64,000 nucleotides of DNA from Cellulosimicrobium funkei (GCF_001019615.1 NZ_JNBQ01000002.1:405720-469719); one strand, 5' to 3'; shown: positions 55,290-63,920, counted from the stretch's first letter. The notes: generated from the letters alone by a model not told the origin. Program-made: numbers and translations.

Positions 55290-56309
55290 TCACGGTAGCC
55301 GCTGCGGGGCGAGGGACGCGCCCGGCGCGGGGGCCCGCTCGTCGGCGTGGGGCACGGACGCCGGGGCGGTGCCGTCACGTCGCGGCGCCGCGAGGCCGAG
55401 GACGAGGCCGGCGCCGACGACGAGCGTCCCGACCAGGGAGCGGGCGTCGAGCGCCTCGAACCCGAGGGCGACCGAGGTCGCGAGCGCCGCGACGGGCAGG
55501 AGGCCCGCGAACAGGCCGGCCCGCGCGGGGCCGATCGCGGCCAGCCCGGAGTACCAGAGCAGGAACGCCACGGCCGTGACGACGACGGCGAGGTAGGCGA
55601 GCGCGGCGAGCTCGGCGGCGTCGGGCGCGGCGAGGAACGGCTGCCCGGTGACGCGCTTCCGGACGAGGCCGAGCACGGCGAGCTGGGGGACGGCCAGGAC
55701 GCACGCGTACGCGGAGACGCGCAGCGCGCCGAGCGTCGGCAGGAGCGGCACGGCGAGCAGCGAGAAGCACACCTCGCACGCGAGCGCCCCGAGCGCGAGC
55801 GCGACGCCCACCGGGTCCCCGGAGCCACCGCCCTCGACGACCACGACGCCGGCCGTCACCACGACCGCCGCCGCGAGCGTCCGGACCGCGACGCGGCGTG
55901 CCCGGAGCGCGGCGGCCGCGGCGAGCACGACGGGCGAGGCGCCGACGACCGCCCCGACGAGCGAGGGGTCCGCGCGGCCCGCGCTCTCGACGACGAGGAC
56001 GCTGAACCCCACGAGACCGGTCGCCGCGAGCGCGGTCAGGCGCAGCAGCGCGCGCGGCGACGGCAGGACCCACGGCACGCGCCGCGCGGCGAGGACGGCG
56101 AGCAGGACGAGCGCCGCGACGGCGTAGCGCGCGGCCTGCCCGCCGAGGACCGGGAAGTCGGCGAGGGCGGCGGACGCGACGAACGACGAGCCGACGATCA
56201 CCATGCCGAGGGCGCACCGGAGGTCGCCGGACCGCGTCGTGCCGGGGCGGTCGGGCGCACGGTCGGCGTCGGACGGGATGCCGTGGGAGGGGCGGGGGGC
56301 GAGGGCCAT
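55290..56309 (-). CDS. EamA/DMT family transporter
   Basis: A 339-residue membrane protein with ten hydrophobic segments arranged as two EamA repeats (LRCALGMVIVGSSFVASAAL; LALGALACEVCFSLLAVPLL). Such proteins export amino acids or metabolites. It appears leaderless: TACGGT on the minus strand (56316-56321) ends 6 nt before ATG 56309. It is divergent from a MocR-type regulator, a very common pairing, and its stop lies a few bases before the menB start. Confidence 0.9.
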   Translation of the reverse strand: MALAPRPSHGIPSDADRAPDRPGTTRSGDLRCALGMVIVGSSFVASAALADFPVLGGQAARYAVAALVLLAVLAARRVPWVLPSPRALLRLTALAATGLVGFSVLVVESAGRADPSLVGAVVGASPVVLAAAAALRARRVAVRTLAAAVVVTAGVVVVEGGGSGDPVGVALALGALACEVCFSLLAVPLLPTLGALRVSAYACVLAVPQLAVLGLVRKRVTGQPFLAAPDAAELAALAYLAVVVTAVAFLLWYSGLAAIGPARAGLFAGLLPVAALATSVALGFEALDARSLVGTLVVGAGLVLGLAAPRRDGTAPASVPHADERAPAPGASLAPQRLP

Positions 56310-56331
56310 GAGCCGACCGTAGGGTCGAGTC

Positions 56332-56376
56332 TGGACCAGGGTGCAGGTCCAGATCATGCCTGGTTCACTGGGCCAG
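56332..56376. promoter_or_regulatory. MocR operator region with repeated CCAG/CTGG boxes
   Basis: TGGACC (56332-56337) and GGTCCA (56346-56351) form an inverted repeat. Direct RCCAG boxes recur at 56335-56339, 56348-56352 and 56372-56376, mixed with CTGG on the other strand. MocR regulators typically bind direct repeats at divergent promoters, so this is probably the shared EamA/MocR control site. Confidence 0.6.
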
Positions 56377-57852
56377 ATGGCGACCCGGATCGAGCCCGAC
56401 GCGCTGCTGCTCGCCCTCGGACCGCGACCGGGCCGCGACGTCGGCCGGTGGCTCCACGCCGGACTGCGCGCGGCCGTGGTGGACGGCCGGCTCGAGGCGG
56501 GCGCCGTGCTCCCCTCGAGCCGCGACGCGGCGGCGGCGCTCGGCGTCTCGCGCGGCACCGTGACCACCGCCGTCGACGTGCTCGTCGGCGAGGGGCTGCT
56601 CGTGTCCCGGCCCCGCTCGGGGGTGGTCGTGGCGGCGCTGCCCGCGCCGCCGTCGGGCGGTGCGGGGGCGGCGCGCCGCCCGACCGGTGCGGCACCCCGC
56701 GTCGAGCTCGGTACCGGGTCTGGCGCCGGGCGTGACCTGGTGCCCGGGGCACGGCCCGTGAGCGTCGGCACGCCCGACCCCGCGCTCTTCCCCCGCGCCG
56801 CGTGGGCGCGTGCCGTGCGCGACGGCGTGCGGGGCCTCGCCGACGCGGACCTGGGCTATCCCGACCCGCAGGGGCTGCCGGCGCTGCGCGAGGCGCTCGC
56901 GGTCCACTTGCGGCGCGCGCGGGGGGCTCACGTCGCGGCGGACGACGTGGTGGTGGTGAGCGGGGTCGCGCAGGCGCTCTCCCTCCTCGTCCGGCTGCTC
57001 GCCACGGGACGGGTCGCGGGCCCCGGCCCCACGGGGCGGGTGGCGGTGGCCGTCGAGGACCCGTCGTCGCGCGGGGCGCTCGAGCTGCTGCACGACGCCG
57101 GTCTGCGGACGGTCGGCGTGCCCGTGGACGCCGACGGCCTGCGCGCGGACCTGCTGCCCGACGACGCGCGCGCCGCCCTCGTGACGCCCGCCCACCAGTT
57201 CCCGCTCGGGGTCGTCCTCGGGCCCGCGCGACGGCGCGCCCTGCTCGCGTGGGCGGCGGCGGGCGACCGCCTCGTGCTCGAGGACGACTACGACGCCGAG
57301 CTGCGGTACGACCGGCAGCCGGTGGCCTCCGTGCAGGCCCTGGACCCCGAGCGCGTGGTGCTGCTCGGCTCGGTGTCCAAGCTGCTCTCGCCCGCGCTGC
57401 GGCTCGGCTGGGTCGTGGCGCCGCCGCGCGTCGTCGAGCCGCTGGTGGAGGCGAAGCGGCACGCGGACCTCGGCACCTCGGTGCCCGAGCAGGCGGCGCT
57501 CGCGGCGCTGCTCGGCTCGGGCGCCTACCAGCGGCACCTGCGCCGGGCCCGGCTCGTGTACCAGCGGCGGCGGCGCCTGCTGCTCGACGCGCTCGCACGC
57601 GCCCTGCCGGGGGTGGAGGTGGGCGGGGTCGCCGCCGGGCTGCACCTCGTCGTGCCGCTGCCCGGGGCGGCGGCCGAGCGCGCCGCGGTCGACGGTCTGC
57701 ACGCGGTCGGGGTGCCGGCCGAGCCCCTCAGCGGGACGGGGGTGGACCGCCGGGAGGCGGGGGCGGTGGTCGGCACCGCACGCGTGCGCGACGGCGACGT
57801 CGGGGTCGTCGCGGACGTGCTGCGGGCGGCGGCCTTGACCCGTGGCCGATAA
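56377..57852 (+). CDS. MocR-type regulator (GntR wHTH fused to aminotransferase-like domain)
   Basis: A 491-residue fusion: a GntR winged helix (about 1-85; AALGVSRGTVTTAVDVLVGE is the recognition helix) and a fold type I PLP-binding domain (about 120-490). The PLP lysine is in LLGSVSKLLSPALRLGWV and the phosphate/ring contacts in VLEDDYDAELRYDRQPVASV. PdxR, GabR and other MocR proteins sense amines or PLP. ATG 56377 (MATRIEPD) is chosen over GTG 56341, which lies in the operator. It probably controls the divergent EamA gene. Confidence 0.9.
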   Translation: MATRIEPDALLLALGPRPGRDVGRWLHAGLRAAVVDGRLEAGAVLPSSRDAAAALGVSRGTVTTAVDVLVGEGLLVSRPRSGVVVAALPAPPSGGAGAARRPTGAAPRVELGTGSGAGRDLVPGARPVSVGTPDPALFPRAAWARAVRDGVRGLADADLGYPDPQGLPALREALAVHLRRARGAHVAADDVVVVSGVAQALSLLVRLLATGRVAGPGPTGRVAVAVEDPSSRGALELLHDAGLRTVGVPVDADGLRADLLPDDARAALVTPAHQFPLGVVLGPARRRALLAWAAAGDRLVLEDDYDAELRYDRQPVASVQALDPERVVLLGSVSKLLSPALRLGWVVAPPRVVEPLVEAKRHADLGTSVPEQAALAALLGSGAYQRHLRRARLVYQRRRRLLLDALARALPGVEVGGVAAGLHLVVPLPGAAAERAAVDGLHAVGVPAEPLSGTGVDRREAGAVVGTARVRDGDVGVVADVLRAAALTRGR

Positions 57853-57872
57853 CTGGTACGTTAGTACCAGTT
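57851..57872. promoter_or_regulatory. TetR-type operator before the SMR exporter gene
   Basis: AACTGGTAC (57851-57859) and GTACCAGTT (57864-57872) form perfect 9-bp arms around GTTA. The palindrome overlaps the mocR stop codon and lies 55 bp before the SMR start. The TetR regulator encoded just downstream is its likely ligand. Confidence 0.78.
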
Positions 57873-57927
57873 CTGCGCACGACGGCGGGCCCTGCCACCC
57901 GGTGCGTCGACCCGAGGGAGTCTCCCC

Positions 57928-58251
57928 ATGGCATGGATCGTCCTCATCCTCTCCGGCATGCTCGAGGCCGGCTGGGCCCTGAGCCTCAAGGCGTCGCACG
58001 GCTTCACCAAGCTCTGGCCCAGCGTCGCGTTCGTCGTCATGCTCGTCCTGAGCATGGTCGGCCTGAGCATCGCCCTGAAGTCCCTGCCCGTCGGCGTGGC
58101 CTACGGTGTCTGGGTGGGGATCGGCGCCTCGCTCACCGCCGTCCTCGCCGTCGTCCTGTTCGACGAGCCCGTCACGATCCTCAAGGTGATCTCCCTCGTG
58201 CTGATCGTCGCGGGGGTCGTCGGGCTCAACCTCTCCGGGGGAGGGCACTGA
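57928..58251 (+). CDS. SMR family exporter (SugE/Gdx-like)
   Basis: A 107-residue four-helix membrane protein with the conserved Glu in SGMLEAGWALSLK (about residue 13). The segment GLSIALKSLPVGVAYGVWVG is typical of the SugE/Gdx branch, whose members export guanidinium. GAGGGAG precedes ATG 57928. The TetR gene begins 5 bp after its stop, so they form an operon under a TetR-type operator. I see no guanidine (ykkC) riboswitch in the 75-bp leader, so guanidinium as substrate is uncertain. Confidence 0.9.
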   Translation: MAWIVLILSGMLEAGWALSLKASHGFTKLWPSVAFVVMLVLSMVGLSIALKSLPVGVAYGVWVGIGASLTAVLAVVLFDEPVTILKVISLVLIVAGVVGLNLSGGGH

Positions 58252-58256
58252 CACCC

Positions 58257-58862
58257 ATGCCGACCGAGACCGCCGACCCGCGGCCCGCACCGCGCCGCCA
58301 GGCGCGCGGGGTCGCGCGCCGGGACGCGATCGTCCGCGCCGCCGCGGACCTCATCCTCCAGGAGGGCCCGGCATCGGTGACCCACCGCGCCGTCGCGTCC
58401 CGGGCCGACGTCCCGCTCGCCGCCACGACGTACTACTTCACCGGCCTCGACGACCTCATCGGCGCGGCCGGCGAGGTCGTCGTCGCCGGATGGGCGGCCC
58501 ACGCGCGCGGCGCGGCCGAGCGAGCCGCGCGGGGCGGGGACCGCGCGCGCGAGGACGCGCACGTGCTCGTCGACGCGGTCCTGCCGCCCGGGGGCGAGAG
58601 CGAGCTGCGCGGCTTCTACGAGCACCTCGTGGGCGCGGGTCGTTACCCGGCGCTCGCCCGCGCCTACGGCGAGGGCAGGCAGGGGCTCGACGACGCCGTG
58701 GGGCAGCTCCTCGCGGTGCGCGGCCTCGCGAGCGTTCCGCCCGCGCTGCTCATCGCCGTGGTGGACGGCGCCGCGGTGAGCGCGCTGAGCGAGGGGCGCG
58801 ACGTGCGCGCGCTCGCCGTGCAGCTCGTCGGCGAGCTCGTGGGCCGCCCGCGCGCGAGCTGA
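58257..58862 (+). CDS. TetR family transcriptional regulator
   Basis: A 201-residue regulator with an N-terminal helix-turn-helix (RRDAIVRAAADLILQEGPAS, VTHRAVASRADVPLAATTYYF; about 20-65) and an all-helical ligand domain. The TTYYFTGLDDLIGAAGEV end of the DNA-binding domain is diagnostic. It lies directly behind the SMR exporter and probably represses the pair through the palindrome at 57851. Confidence 0.92.
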   Translation: MPTETADPRPAPRRQARGVARRDAIVRAAADLILQEGPASVTHRAVASRADVPLAATTYYFTGLDDLIGAAGEVVVAGWAAHARGAAERAARGGDRAREDAHVLVDAVLPPGGESELRGFYEHLVGAGRYPALARAYGEGRQGLDDAVGQLLAVRGLASVPPALLIAVVDGAAVSALSEGRDVRALAVQLVGELVGRPRAS

Positions 58863-58914
58863 CGGCCCAGCGCCGGCGACGTGGGACTGGCCGCGGTGGC
58901 CTAGCCTGGAACGC

Positions 58915-59916
58915 GTGCCCGACCCTCTCGAGACCGTCGTCTACCTCACCCCCCTGACCACGCGGTTCCGCGGGCTCGACGCGCGCGACGGCGTGCTGCT
59001 GCGCGGGGAGGCCGGGTGGGGCGAGTTCTCCCCGTTCTGGGACTACGACGACGCGGAGTCCGCGCCCTGGTGGCGCGCGGCGCACGAGGCCGCGCACCAG
59101 GGCTGGCCGCGTGCCGTGCGCGACCGCGTCCCCGTCAACGTCACCGTGCCCGCCGTCGGGCCCGACCGCGCGCGCGAGCTCGTCGCCGCGTCCGGAGGGT
59201 GCCGCACCGCGAAGGTCAAGGTCGCGCAGCGCCGGCCCGACGGCGCGCTCGAACCCCTCGACGCCGAGGTCGCGCGCCTCGAGGCCGTGCGCGACGCGCT
59301 CGGCCCGGGCGGGCGCGTGCGCGTCGACGCCAACGGGGCGTGGGACGTGGACGAGGCGCTGCGCCGGCTCCCCGCGCTCGACCGCGCGGCGGGCGGGCTC
59401 GAGTACGTCGAGCAGCCGTGCGCCGACGTCGCGGGGCTCGCCGCCGTGCGGCGCGGGCAGCGGGGCGACACCGCGGTGCCGGTCGCCGCCGACGAGTCGA
59501 TCCGCCGGGCCGCGGACCCGCTCGCGGTGGTGCGCGCCGACGCCGCGGACGTCGTGGTGCTCAAGGTGCAGCCGCTCGGCGGCGTGCGCGCGTGCCTCGA
59601 CCTCGCCGAGCAGGTCGGCCTGCCCGTCGTCGTGTCGTCCGCGCTCGAGTCGTCCGTGGGCATCGCCGCGGGCGTCGCGCTCGCGGCCGCGCTCCCCGAG
59701 CTGCCCTACGCGTGCGGGCTCGCGACCGTGAACCTCTTCGTCGCCGACGTGGCCGACCCGCCCCTCGTGCCCGTCGACGGCGCGCTGCCCGTCGTCCGCC
59801 CCGAACCCTCCGCCGCGGCGCTCGCGGCCACCGCGCCCGACGACGAGACGGACCGCTGCTGGCGCGAACGGCTCGACCGCGTCGCCGGCCTGGTGCTTGC
59901 GGGAGGTGCGCGATGA
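58915..59916 (+). CDS. menC: o-succinylbenzoate synthase
   Basis: A 333-residue enolase-superfamily dehydratase that makes o-succinylbenzoate. The catalytic KxK is in CRTAKVKVAQR (about 100-110); metal ligands follow in RVRVDANGAWD, LEYVEQPC and VAADESI, and the second Lys in VVLKVQPLGGV. GTG 58915 fits a leaderless transcript, with TAGCCT (58902-58907) ending 7 nt upstream. Its stop overlaps the menD start (ATGA at 59913-59916). Confidence 0.95.
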   Translation: MPDPLETVVYLTPLTTRFRGLDARDGVLLRGEAGWGEFSPFWDYDDAESAPWWRAAHEAAHQGWPRAVRDRVPVNVTVPAVGPDRARELVAASGGCRTAKVKVAQRRPDGALEPLDAEVARLEAVRDALGPGGRVRVDANGAWDVDEALRRLPALDRAAGGLEYVEQPCADVAGLAAVRRGQRGDTAVPVAADESIRRAADPLAVVRADAADVVVLKVQPLGGVRACLDLAEQVGLPVVVSSALESSVGIAAGVALAAALPELPYACGLATVNLFVADVADPPLVPVDGALPVVRPEPSAAALAATAPDDETDRCWRERLDRVAGLVLAGGAR

Positions 59917-61874
59917 GCGCGCCCGGGACCCCGCCCGGCCCGGGCGCCGGGACGCCGCCCGGCGGCTCGGACCTCGACGCTCTGCTCGACGGCCTGGACG
60001 CGCAGCCGCCCGCGGTGCGCAGCGCGTTCGCGCTCGTGCACCGGCTGCTGCACGAGGGTGTCGCGGACGTCGTCCTCGCGCCAGGGTCGCGCAGCGCGCC
60101 GCTCGCCTACGCGCTCGCGGCCGCGTCGGACCTCGGGCACCTCACGCTGCACGTGCGGGTCGACGAGCGCGCGGCCGGCTTCCTCGCCGTCGGCCTCTCG
60201 CGCGGCGCGAGTCCGGTCGTGCGCGGCGGCGTCGCGCTGCCCCGGCCGGTCGCGGTCGTCACGACCTCCGGGACGGCCGTCGCGAACCTCCACCCCGCGG
60301 TGCTCGAGGCGCACCACGCGGGCGTCCCGCTCGTGCTCCTGACCGCCGACCGACCGCACGAGCTGCGCGGCACGGGCGCGAACCAGACGACGCACCAGGC
60401 CGGGATCTTCGGCGCGGCGGTGCGGTTCGCCGCGGACGTCCCCGCCCCCGACGGCCGCCCGGGCGAGGAGCGCGACCTCCTCGCCGTCGCGACGCGTGCG
60501 CTCGCCGAGGCGGTCGGCGCGCGCTCGGGGCACCCCGGCCCGGTCCACCTCGACCTCGCGTACCGCGAGCCCCTCGTCCCCGGTGTCGCGGCCGGCATCG
60601 ACGCGCTCGCCACGCCGGGTCCCGACCCGCGCGGTGTCCGCTCGGCCGTCGTGCTGCCCTCCGCGGTGCCGCCCGTGCCGTCGGGCTCCGAGCCGCACGA
60701 CGACGCCGCGCTCCTCGGCGCTCCGGTCGCGGCTGTCGCGGTGCCTGCCCCCGGCGCGCGGACCGTCGTCGTCGCGGGCGACGGGGCGGGCCGCGTCGCG
60801 CGCGACCTCGCCGAGGCGCGCGGCTGGCCCCTGCTCGCGGAGCCGTCGTCGGGGGCGGCCGGCGGCCCGAACCTGGTCGTCGCGCACGCGCTCGTGCTCG
60901 GGGTGGACGAGCTCGTGGACGGCGTGGAGCACGTCGTCGTGCTCGGCCGGCCGACGCTCTCTCGGCCCGTGCAGCGCCTGCTCGGGCGGCCCGACGTCGA
61001 GGTGAGCGTCGTCGCGCCGGGCGCCGGCCCGTGGCCCGACGCCGCGCGCAACGCGTCGACGGTCCTGACGGCGGTACCCGAGCGGTGGCTCGACCCGCGC
61101 CCGGGCGTCCCGGACCCGTCCGGGCCCGCGCCCGGGCCGACCTCGGGCCACGCGACCGACCCGGGGTGGCTCGCGCGCTGGCGCGCAGCGTCCGCAGCGG
61201 CCGTGAAGGTCGTCGCCGGGGCGACCGACGGGACGCTGACCGACGGCCCGAGCGTCGCGCGCGCCGTCGTCGGATCGTGCGGGCCGGACGACCTGCTGGT
61301 GGTGGGCTCCTCCAACCCCGTGCGCGACCTGGCCCTCGTGCTCGGCCTCGACGCCGACGCGCCGCGCGTCCTCGCGAACCGCGGCCTCGCCGGGATCGAC
61401 GGCACCGTGTCCACCGCGCTCGGCGCGGCGGTGGCCACCGCCCGCCCGCACCGACGCACGCGCGCGCTGCTCGGCGACCTCACGTTCCTCCACGACGCGG
61501 GCGGCCTGCTGCGCGGTCCGCACGAGCCGCACGTCGACCTCCAGCTCGTCGTCGTGAACGACGACGGCGGCTCGATCTTCGCCGGTCTCGAGCCGGGCGG
61601 GCTCGGGGAGACGTCCGAGGCGGCGGGGCGCACGTTCGAGCGGGTCTTCGCGACCCCGCACGGGGCGAACCTCGCCCAGCTCTGCGCCGGGTACGGCGTG
61701 GACCACCAGCTCGTGCAGGACGTCCCCTCGCTGCGGCACGCGCTCGCGGCCCCGAGCCACGGCGTCCAGGTGCTGGAGGTGCGCGTTCCCCGGGCCGGGC
61801 GGCGGCAGGCCGGCCTGCGCCTGGGGGAGCGGGTGCGTGACGCCGTCCGCGCGACGCTCGTGGCGGACCGCTGA
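59913..61874 (+). CDS. menD: SEPHCHC synthase (MenD)
   Basis: A 653-residue thiamine-diphosphate enzyme performing the first committed step after isochorismate. The N-terminal binding domain (VLAPGSRSAPLAYALAAASD and AAGFLAVGLSRGASPVVRGG) and the C-terminal ThDP domain (LLGDLTFLHDAGGLLRG, VNDDGGSIFAGLEPGG) are both present. The family's central domain carries an Ala/Gly-rich insert, which makes the protein longer than the usual 550-580 residues. It is translationally coupled to menC. Confidence 0.95.
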   Translation: MSAPGTPPGPGAGTPPGGSDLDALLDGLDAQPPAVRSAFALVHRLLHEGVADVVLAPGSRSAPLAYALAAASDLGHLTLHVRVDERAAGFLAVGLSRGASPVVRGGVALPRPVAVVTTSGTAVANLHPAVLEAHHAGVPLVLLTADRPHELRGTGANQTTHQAGIFGAAVRFAADVPAPDGRPGEERDLLAVATRALAEAVGARSGHPGPVHLDLAYREPLVPGVAAGIDALATPGPDPRGVRSAVVLPSAVPPVPSGSEPHDDAALLGAPVAAVAVPAPGARTVVVAGDGAGRVARDLAEARGWPLLAEPSSGAAGGPNLVVAHALVLGVDELVDGVEHVVVLGRPTLSRPVQRLLGRPDVEVSVVAPGAGPWPDAARNASTVLTAVPERWLDPRPGVPDPSGPAPGPTSGHATDPGWLARWRAASAAAVKVVAGATDGTLTDGPSVARAVVGSCGPDDLLVVGSSNPVRDLALVLGLDADAPRVLANRGLAGIDGTVSTALGAAVATARPHRRTRALLGDLTFLHDAGGLLRGPHEPHVDLQLVVVNDDGGSIFAGLEPGGLGETSEAAGRTFERVFATPHGANLAQLCAGYGVDHQLVQDVPSLRHALAAPSHGVQVLEVRVPRAGRRQAGLRLGERVRDAVRATLVADR

Positions 61875-61909
61875 CGACGCGTCAAAACTCGCAGCGAACT
61901 CCCAGGCTC

Positions 61910-61931
61910 GTTCAAGCCTCGTTCAAGCGCG
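61910..61931 (+). promoter_or_regulatory. Tandem 11-nt boxes, PhoP/OmpR-type response-regulator site
   Basis: GTTCAAGCCTC (61910-61920) and GTTCAAGCGCG (61921-61931) are adjacent 11-bp direct repeats sharing GTTCAAGC. The 11-bp period and GTTCA core match the layout of PHO-box-like sites of OmpR/PhoB-family regulators in actinobacteria. It lies 39 bp before the HtrA start. Confidence 0.55.
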
Positions 61932-61969
61932 GCGGTGTGAAGTAGTGGGCAGAACCGAGGAGGCCCACC

Positions 61970-63706
61970 ATGACGAACACCCCGGGCACGGAGCCCACCC
62001 CTACCACGCCGGCCCCCGACGCGCCCGCGTCGACGCCGGCCCCCGACGCGCCCGCGTCGACGCCGGCCGCCGCTCCCGCCGCGACGACGCCCGCAGCCGC
62101 GACGACGCCCGCAGCCGCCGAGCGTGCCGCGTCGGTCGCTGCCGAGACGCCTGCCGGGACGCCCACGCAGCCGCTGGCCCCCGTCGCCGCGACCCAGCCG
62201 CTCCCGCCGACCACGGCGCACCCGACGACGCACCCGACGCAGCCGCTCGGCGCGCCGCAGCACGTGCAGCACCTCTCGACGCCGCAGCCCGCCCCCACGG
62301 CGCACACCGCGGCGACGCCGATGCCCAACCCGTACGCACGCCCCGCGCAGGCCGGGCCGCACGCGCCGTCCGGCAGCTTCGGGCCGCCGCCCGCGCCGCC
62401 GGTCCCGACCGAGCAGGGCGCGGCGGACAGCCCGAAGCGCCGGCGCACGTGGGTGCCGGTCGTGAGCGCGGCCGCCGCGGCCGCGGTCCTCGCGAGCGTC
62501 GGCACCGCCGGCCTCACCGGTGCGTTCGGCGCCGACCAGGACTCGGCGTCGCTCGCGGACGTCGGCCAGCACCAGGAGAACACGGCCGCGCCCGTCTCCG
62601 ACTCGTCGTCGCAGAACCCCGACTGGGAGGCCGTGACGAAGGCCGTCGCTCCCTCGGTCGTCGCGATCCAGGTGCAGACCTCGCAGGGCGGCGCCGAGGG
62701 ATCGGGCGTCATCATCGACGACCAGGGCCACGTCGTGACCAACAACCACGTCGTGTCCGGCGCGGAGAACGACACCGTCCAGGTGACGCTCAGCGACGGG
62801 CGCCTCTTCGAGGCGAAGATCGTCGGGCTCGACCCGGCGACCGACCTCGCCGTCGTGCAGCTCGTCGACGCGCCGGACGACCTCCAGCCCGCGACGCTCG
62901 GCGACTCCGACGATGTGAGCGTCGGCGAGTCCGTCCTCGCGGTCGGCAACCCGCTCGGCCTCGCGAACACGGCGACCACCGGCATCGTGTCGGCCGTCGA
63001 CCGCCCGGTGTCCGCGTCCGGCGAGGACGGCGGCACGTCCGTCGTGACCAACGCGATCCAGATCGACGCCGCGATCAACCCCGGCAACTCGGGTGGTCCG
63101 CTGTTCGACGCGCAGGGTCGGGTCATCGGCATCACGTCGTCGATCGCGACGCTCTCGGGCGGCGGCACCCAGTCCGGCTCGATCGGGCTCGGGTTCGCCA
63201 TCCCGGTGAACCTCGCGAAGTCGATCGGGCAGCAGCTCATCGAGAACGGCACCGCCGAGCACGCGTTCCTCGGGGTGACGCTCGCCGACGCGACCGCGAC
63301 CGCGGACGGCGTCACGCGCCGAGGCGCCGAGGTCCAGGAGGTGACCGACGGGTCGCCGGCCGCCGAGGCCGGCATCCGGTCCGGTGACGTGATCGTCGAG
63401 ATCGACGGCCACGCCGTCGGGGGCGCCGAGTCGCTCACCGCGTTCGTCCGCGAGCGCGCGGCGGGCGCGAAGTCCACGCTGACCGTCGTGCGCGACGGGA
63501 AGACGACCGAGCTCGACGTGACGCTCGCGACGCGCCCCGCGGACGACGAGACCACGGGCCAGGGGTCCCAGGACGGCCAGGGCCAGCTCCCCGGCCAGGG
63601 TGACCAGGGTGGCGAGCCGGGCGGCGACCAGGGTCAGCAGACCGACCCGACCGACCCGGGCAACGTGCCGAACCCGTTCGACTGGTTCTTCGGCGGCCAG
63701 GGCTGA
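61970..63706 (+). CDS. HtrA/DegP-type trypsin-like protease with PDZ domain
   Basis: A 578-residue envelope protease. Residues 1-155 are a Pro/Ala/Thr-rich cytoplasmic region with tandem repeats (APDAPASTP twice). A single membrane span (WVPVVSAAAAAAVLASVGTAG, about 162-182) follows. The protease domain (about 220-420) has the triad His in VVTNNHVVSG, Asp in PATDLAVVQL and Ser in INPGNSGGPLF. A PDZ domain (about 430-525) and a Gly/Gln-rich tail end the protein. CGAGGAGG precedes ATG 61970. The tandem boxes upstream suggest control by an envelope-stress two-component system. Confidence 0.94.
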   Translation: MTNTPGTEPTPTTPAPDAPASTPAPDAPASTPAAAPAATTPAAATTPAAAERAASVAAETPAGTPTQPLAPVAATQPLPPTTAHPTTHPTQPLGAPQHVQHLSTPQPAPTAHTAATPMPNPYARPAQAGPHAPSGSFGPPPAPPVPTEQGAADSPKRRRTWVPVVSAAAAAAVLASVGTAGLTGAFGADQDSASLADVGQHQENTAAPVSDSSSQNPDWEAVTKAVAPSVVAIQVQTSQGGAEGSGVIIDDQGHVVTNNHVVSGAENDTVQVTLSDGRLFEAKIVGLDPATDLAVVQLVDAPDDLQPATLGDSDDVSVGESVLAVGNPLGLANTATTGIVSAVDRPVSASGEDGGTSVVTNAIQIDAAINPGNSGGPLFDAQGRVIGITSSIATLSGGGTQSGSIGLGFAIPVNLAKSIGQQLIENGTAEHAFLGVTLADATATADGVTRRGAEVQEVTDGSPAAEAGIRSGDVIVEIDGHAVGGAESLTAFVRERAAGAKSTLTVVRDGKTTELDVTLATRPADDETTGQGSQDGQGQLPGQGDQGGEPGGDQGQQTDPTDPGNVPNPFDWFFGGQG

Positions 63707-63713
63707 CCCTGAC

Positions 63714-63736
63714 GGGCGCCCCCGCGAGGGGCACCC
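63714..63736 (+). terminator. Terminator after the HtrA gene
   Basis: GGGCGCCCC (63714-63722) pairs with GGGGCACCC (63728-63736), one wobble, 8 bp after the stop codon. Confidence 0.65.
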
Positions 63737-63869
63737 ACGATCTGCGGGGGGCGGGTCGTCGTGCCGGCACGCGCGACCCGCACCCCGCGCCACGTCCCGC
63801 CGCGACCTCTGACCGCGGCGGGCGGGTGGCCGGACTGCGGACGTCCCCCCGCGGTCGGGGCACCGCACC

Positions 63870-63902
63870 GAGCGGCCGGCACGGATCCCGTGCCGGCCGC
63901 TC
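63870..63902. terminator. Strong bidirectional terminator
   Basis: A perfect 15-bp stem, 63870-63884 with 63888-63902, around a 3-nt loop. It lies between the HtrA gene and a probable convergent gene at the window edge. The 133 bp between the two terminators hold nothing I can identify. Confidence 0.75.
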
Positions 63903-63920
63903 GTCGTCGGTGGCGACCGC

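Noticed and set aside
57853..57927. Guanidine (ykkC) riboswitch before the SMR gene
   Set aside because: The 75-bp leader is too short and I cannot find the conserved ykkC core; a TetR palindrome explains the control.
61990..62110. Mobile or satellite repeat at the start of the HtrA gene
   Set aside because: The repeats are in-frame Pro/Ala/Thr codon repeats of a low-complexity cytoplasmic region.
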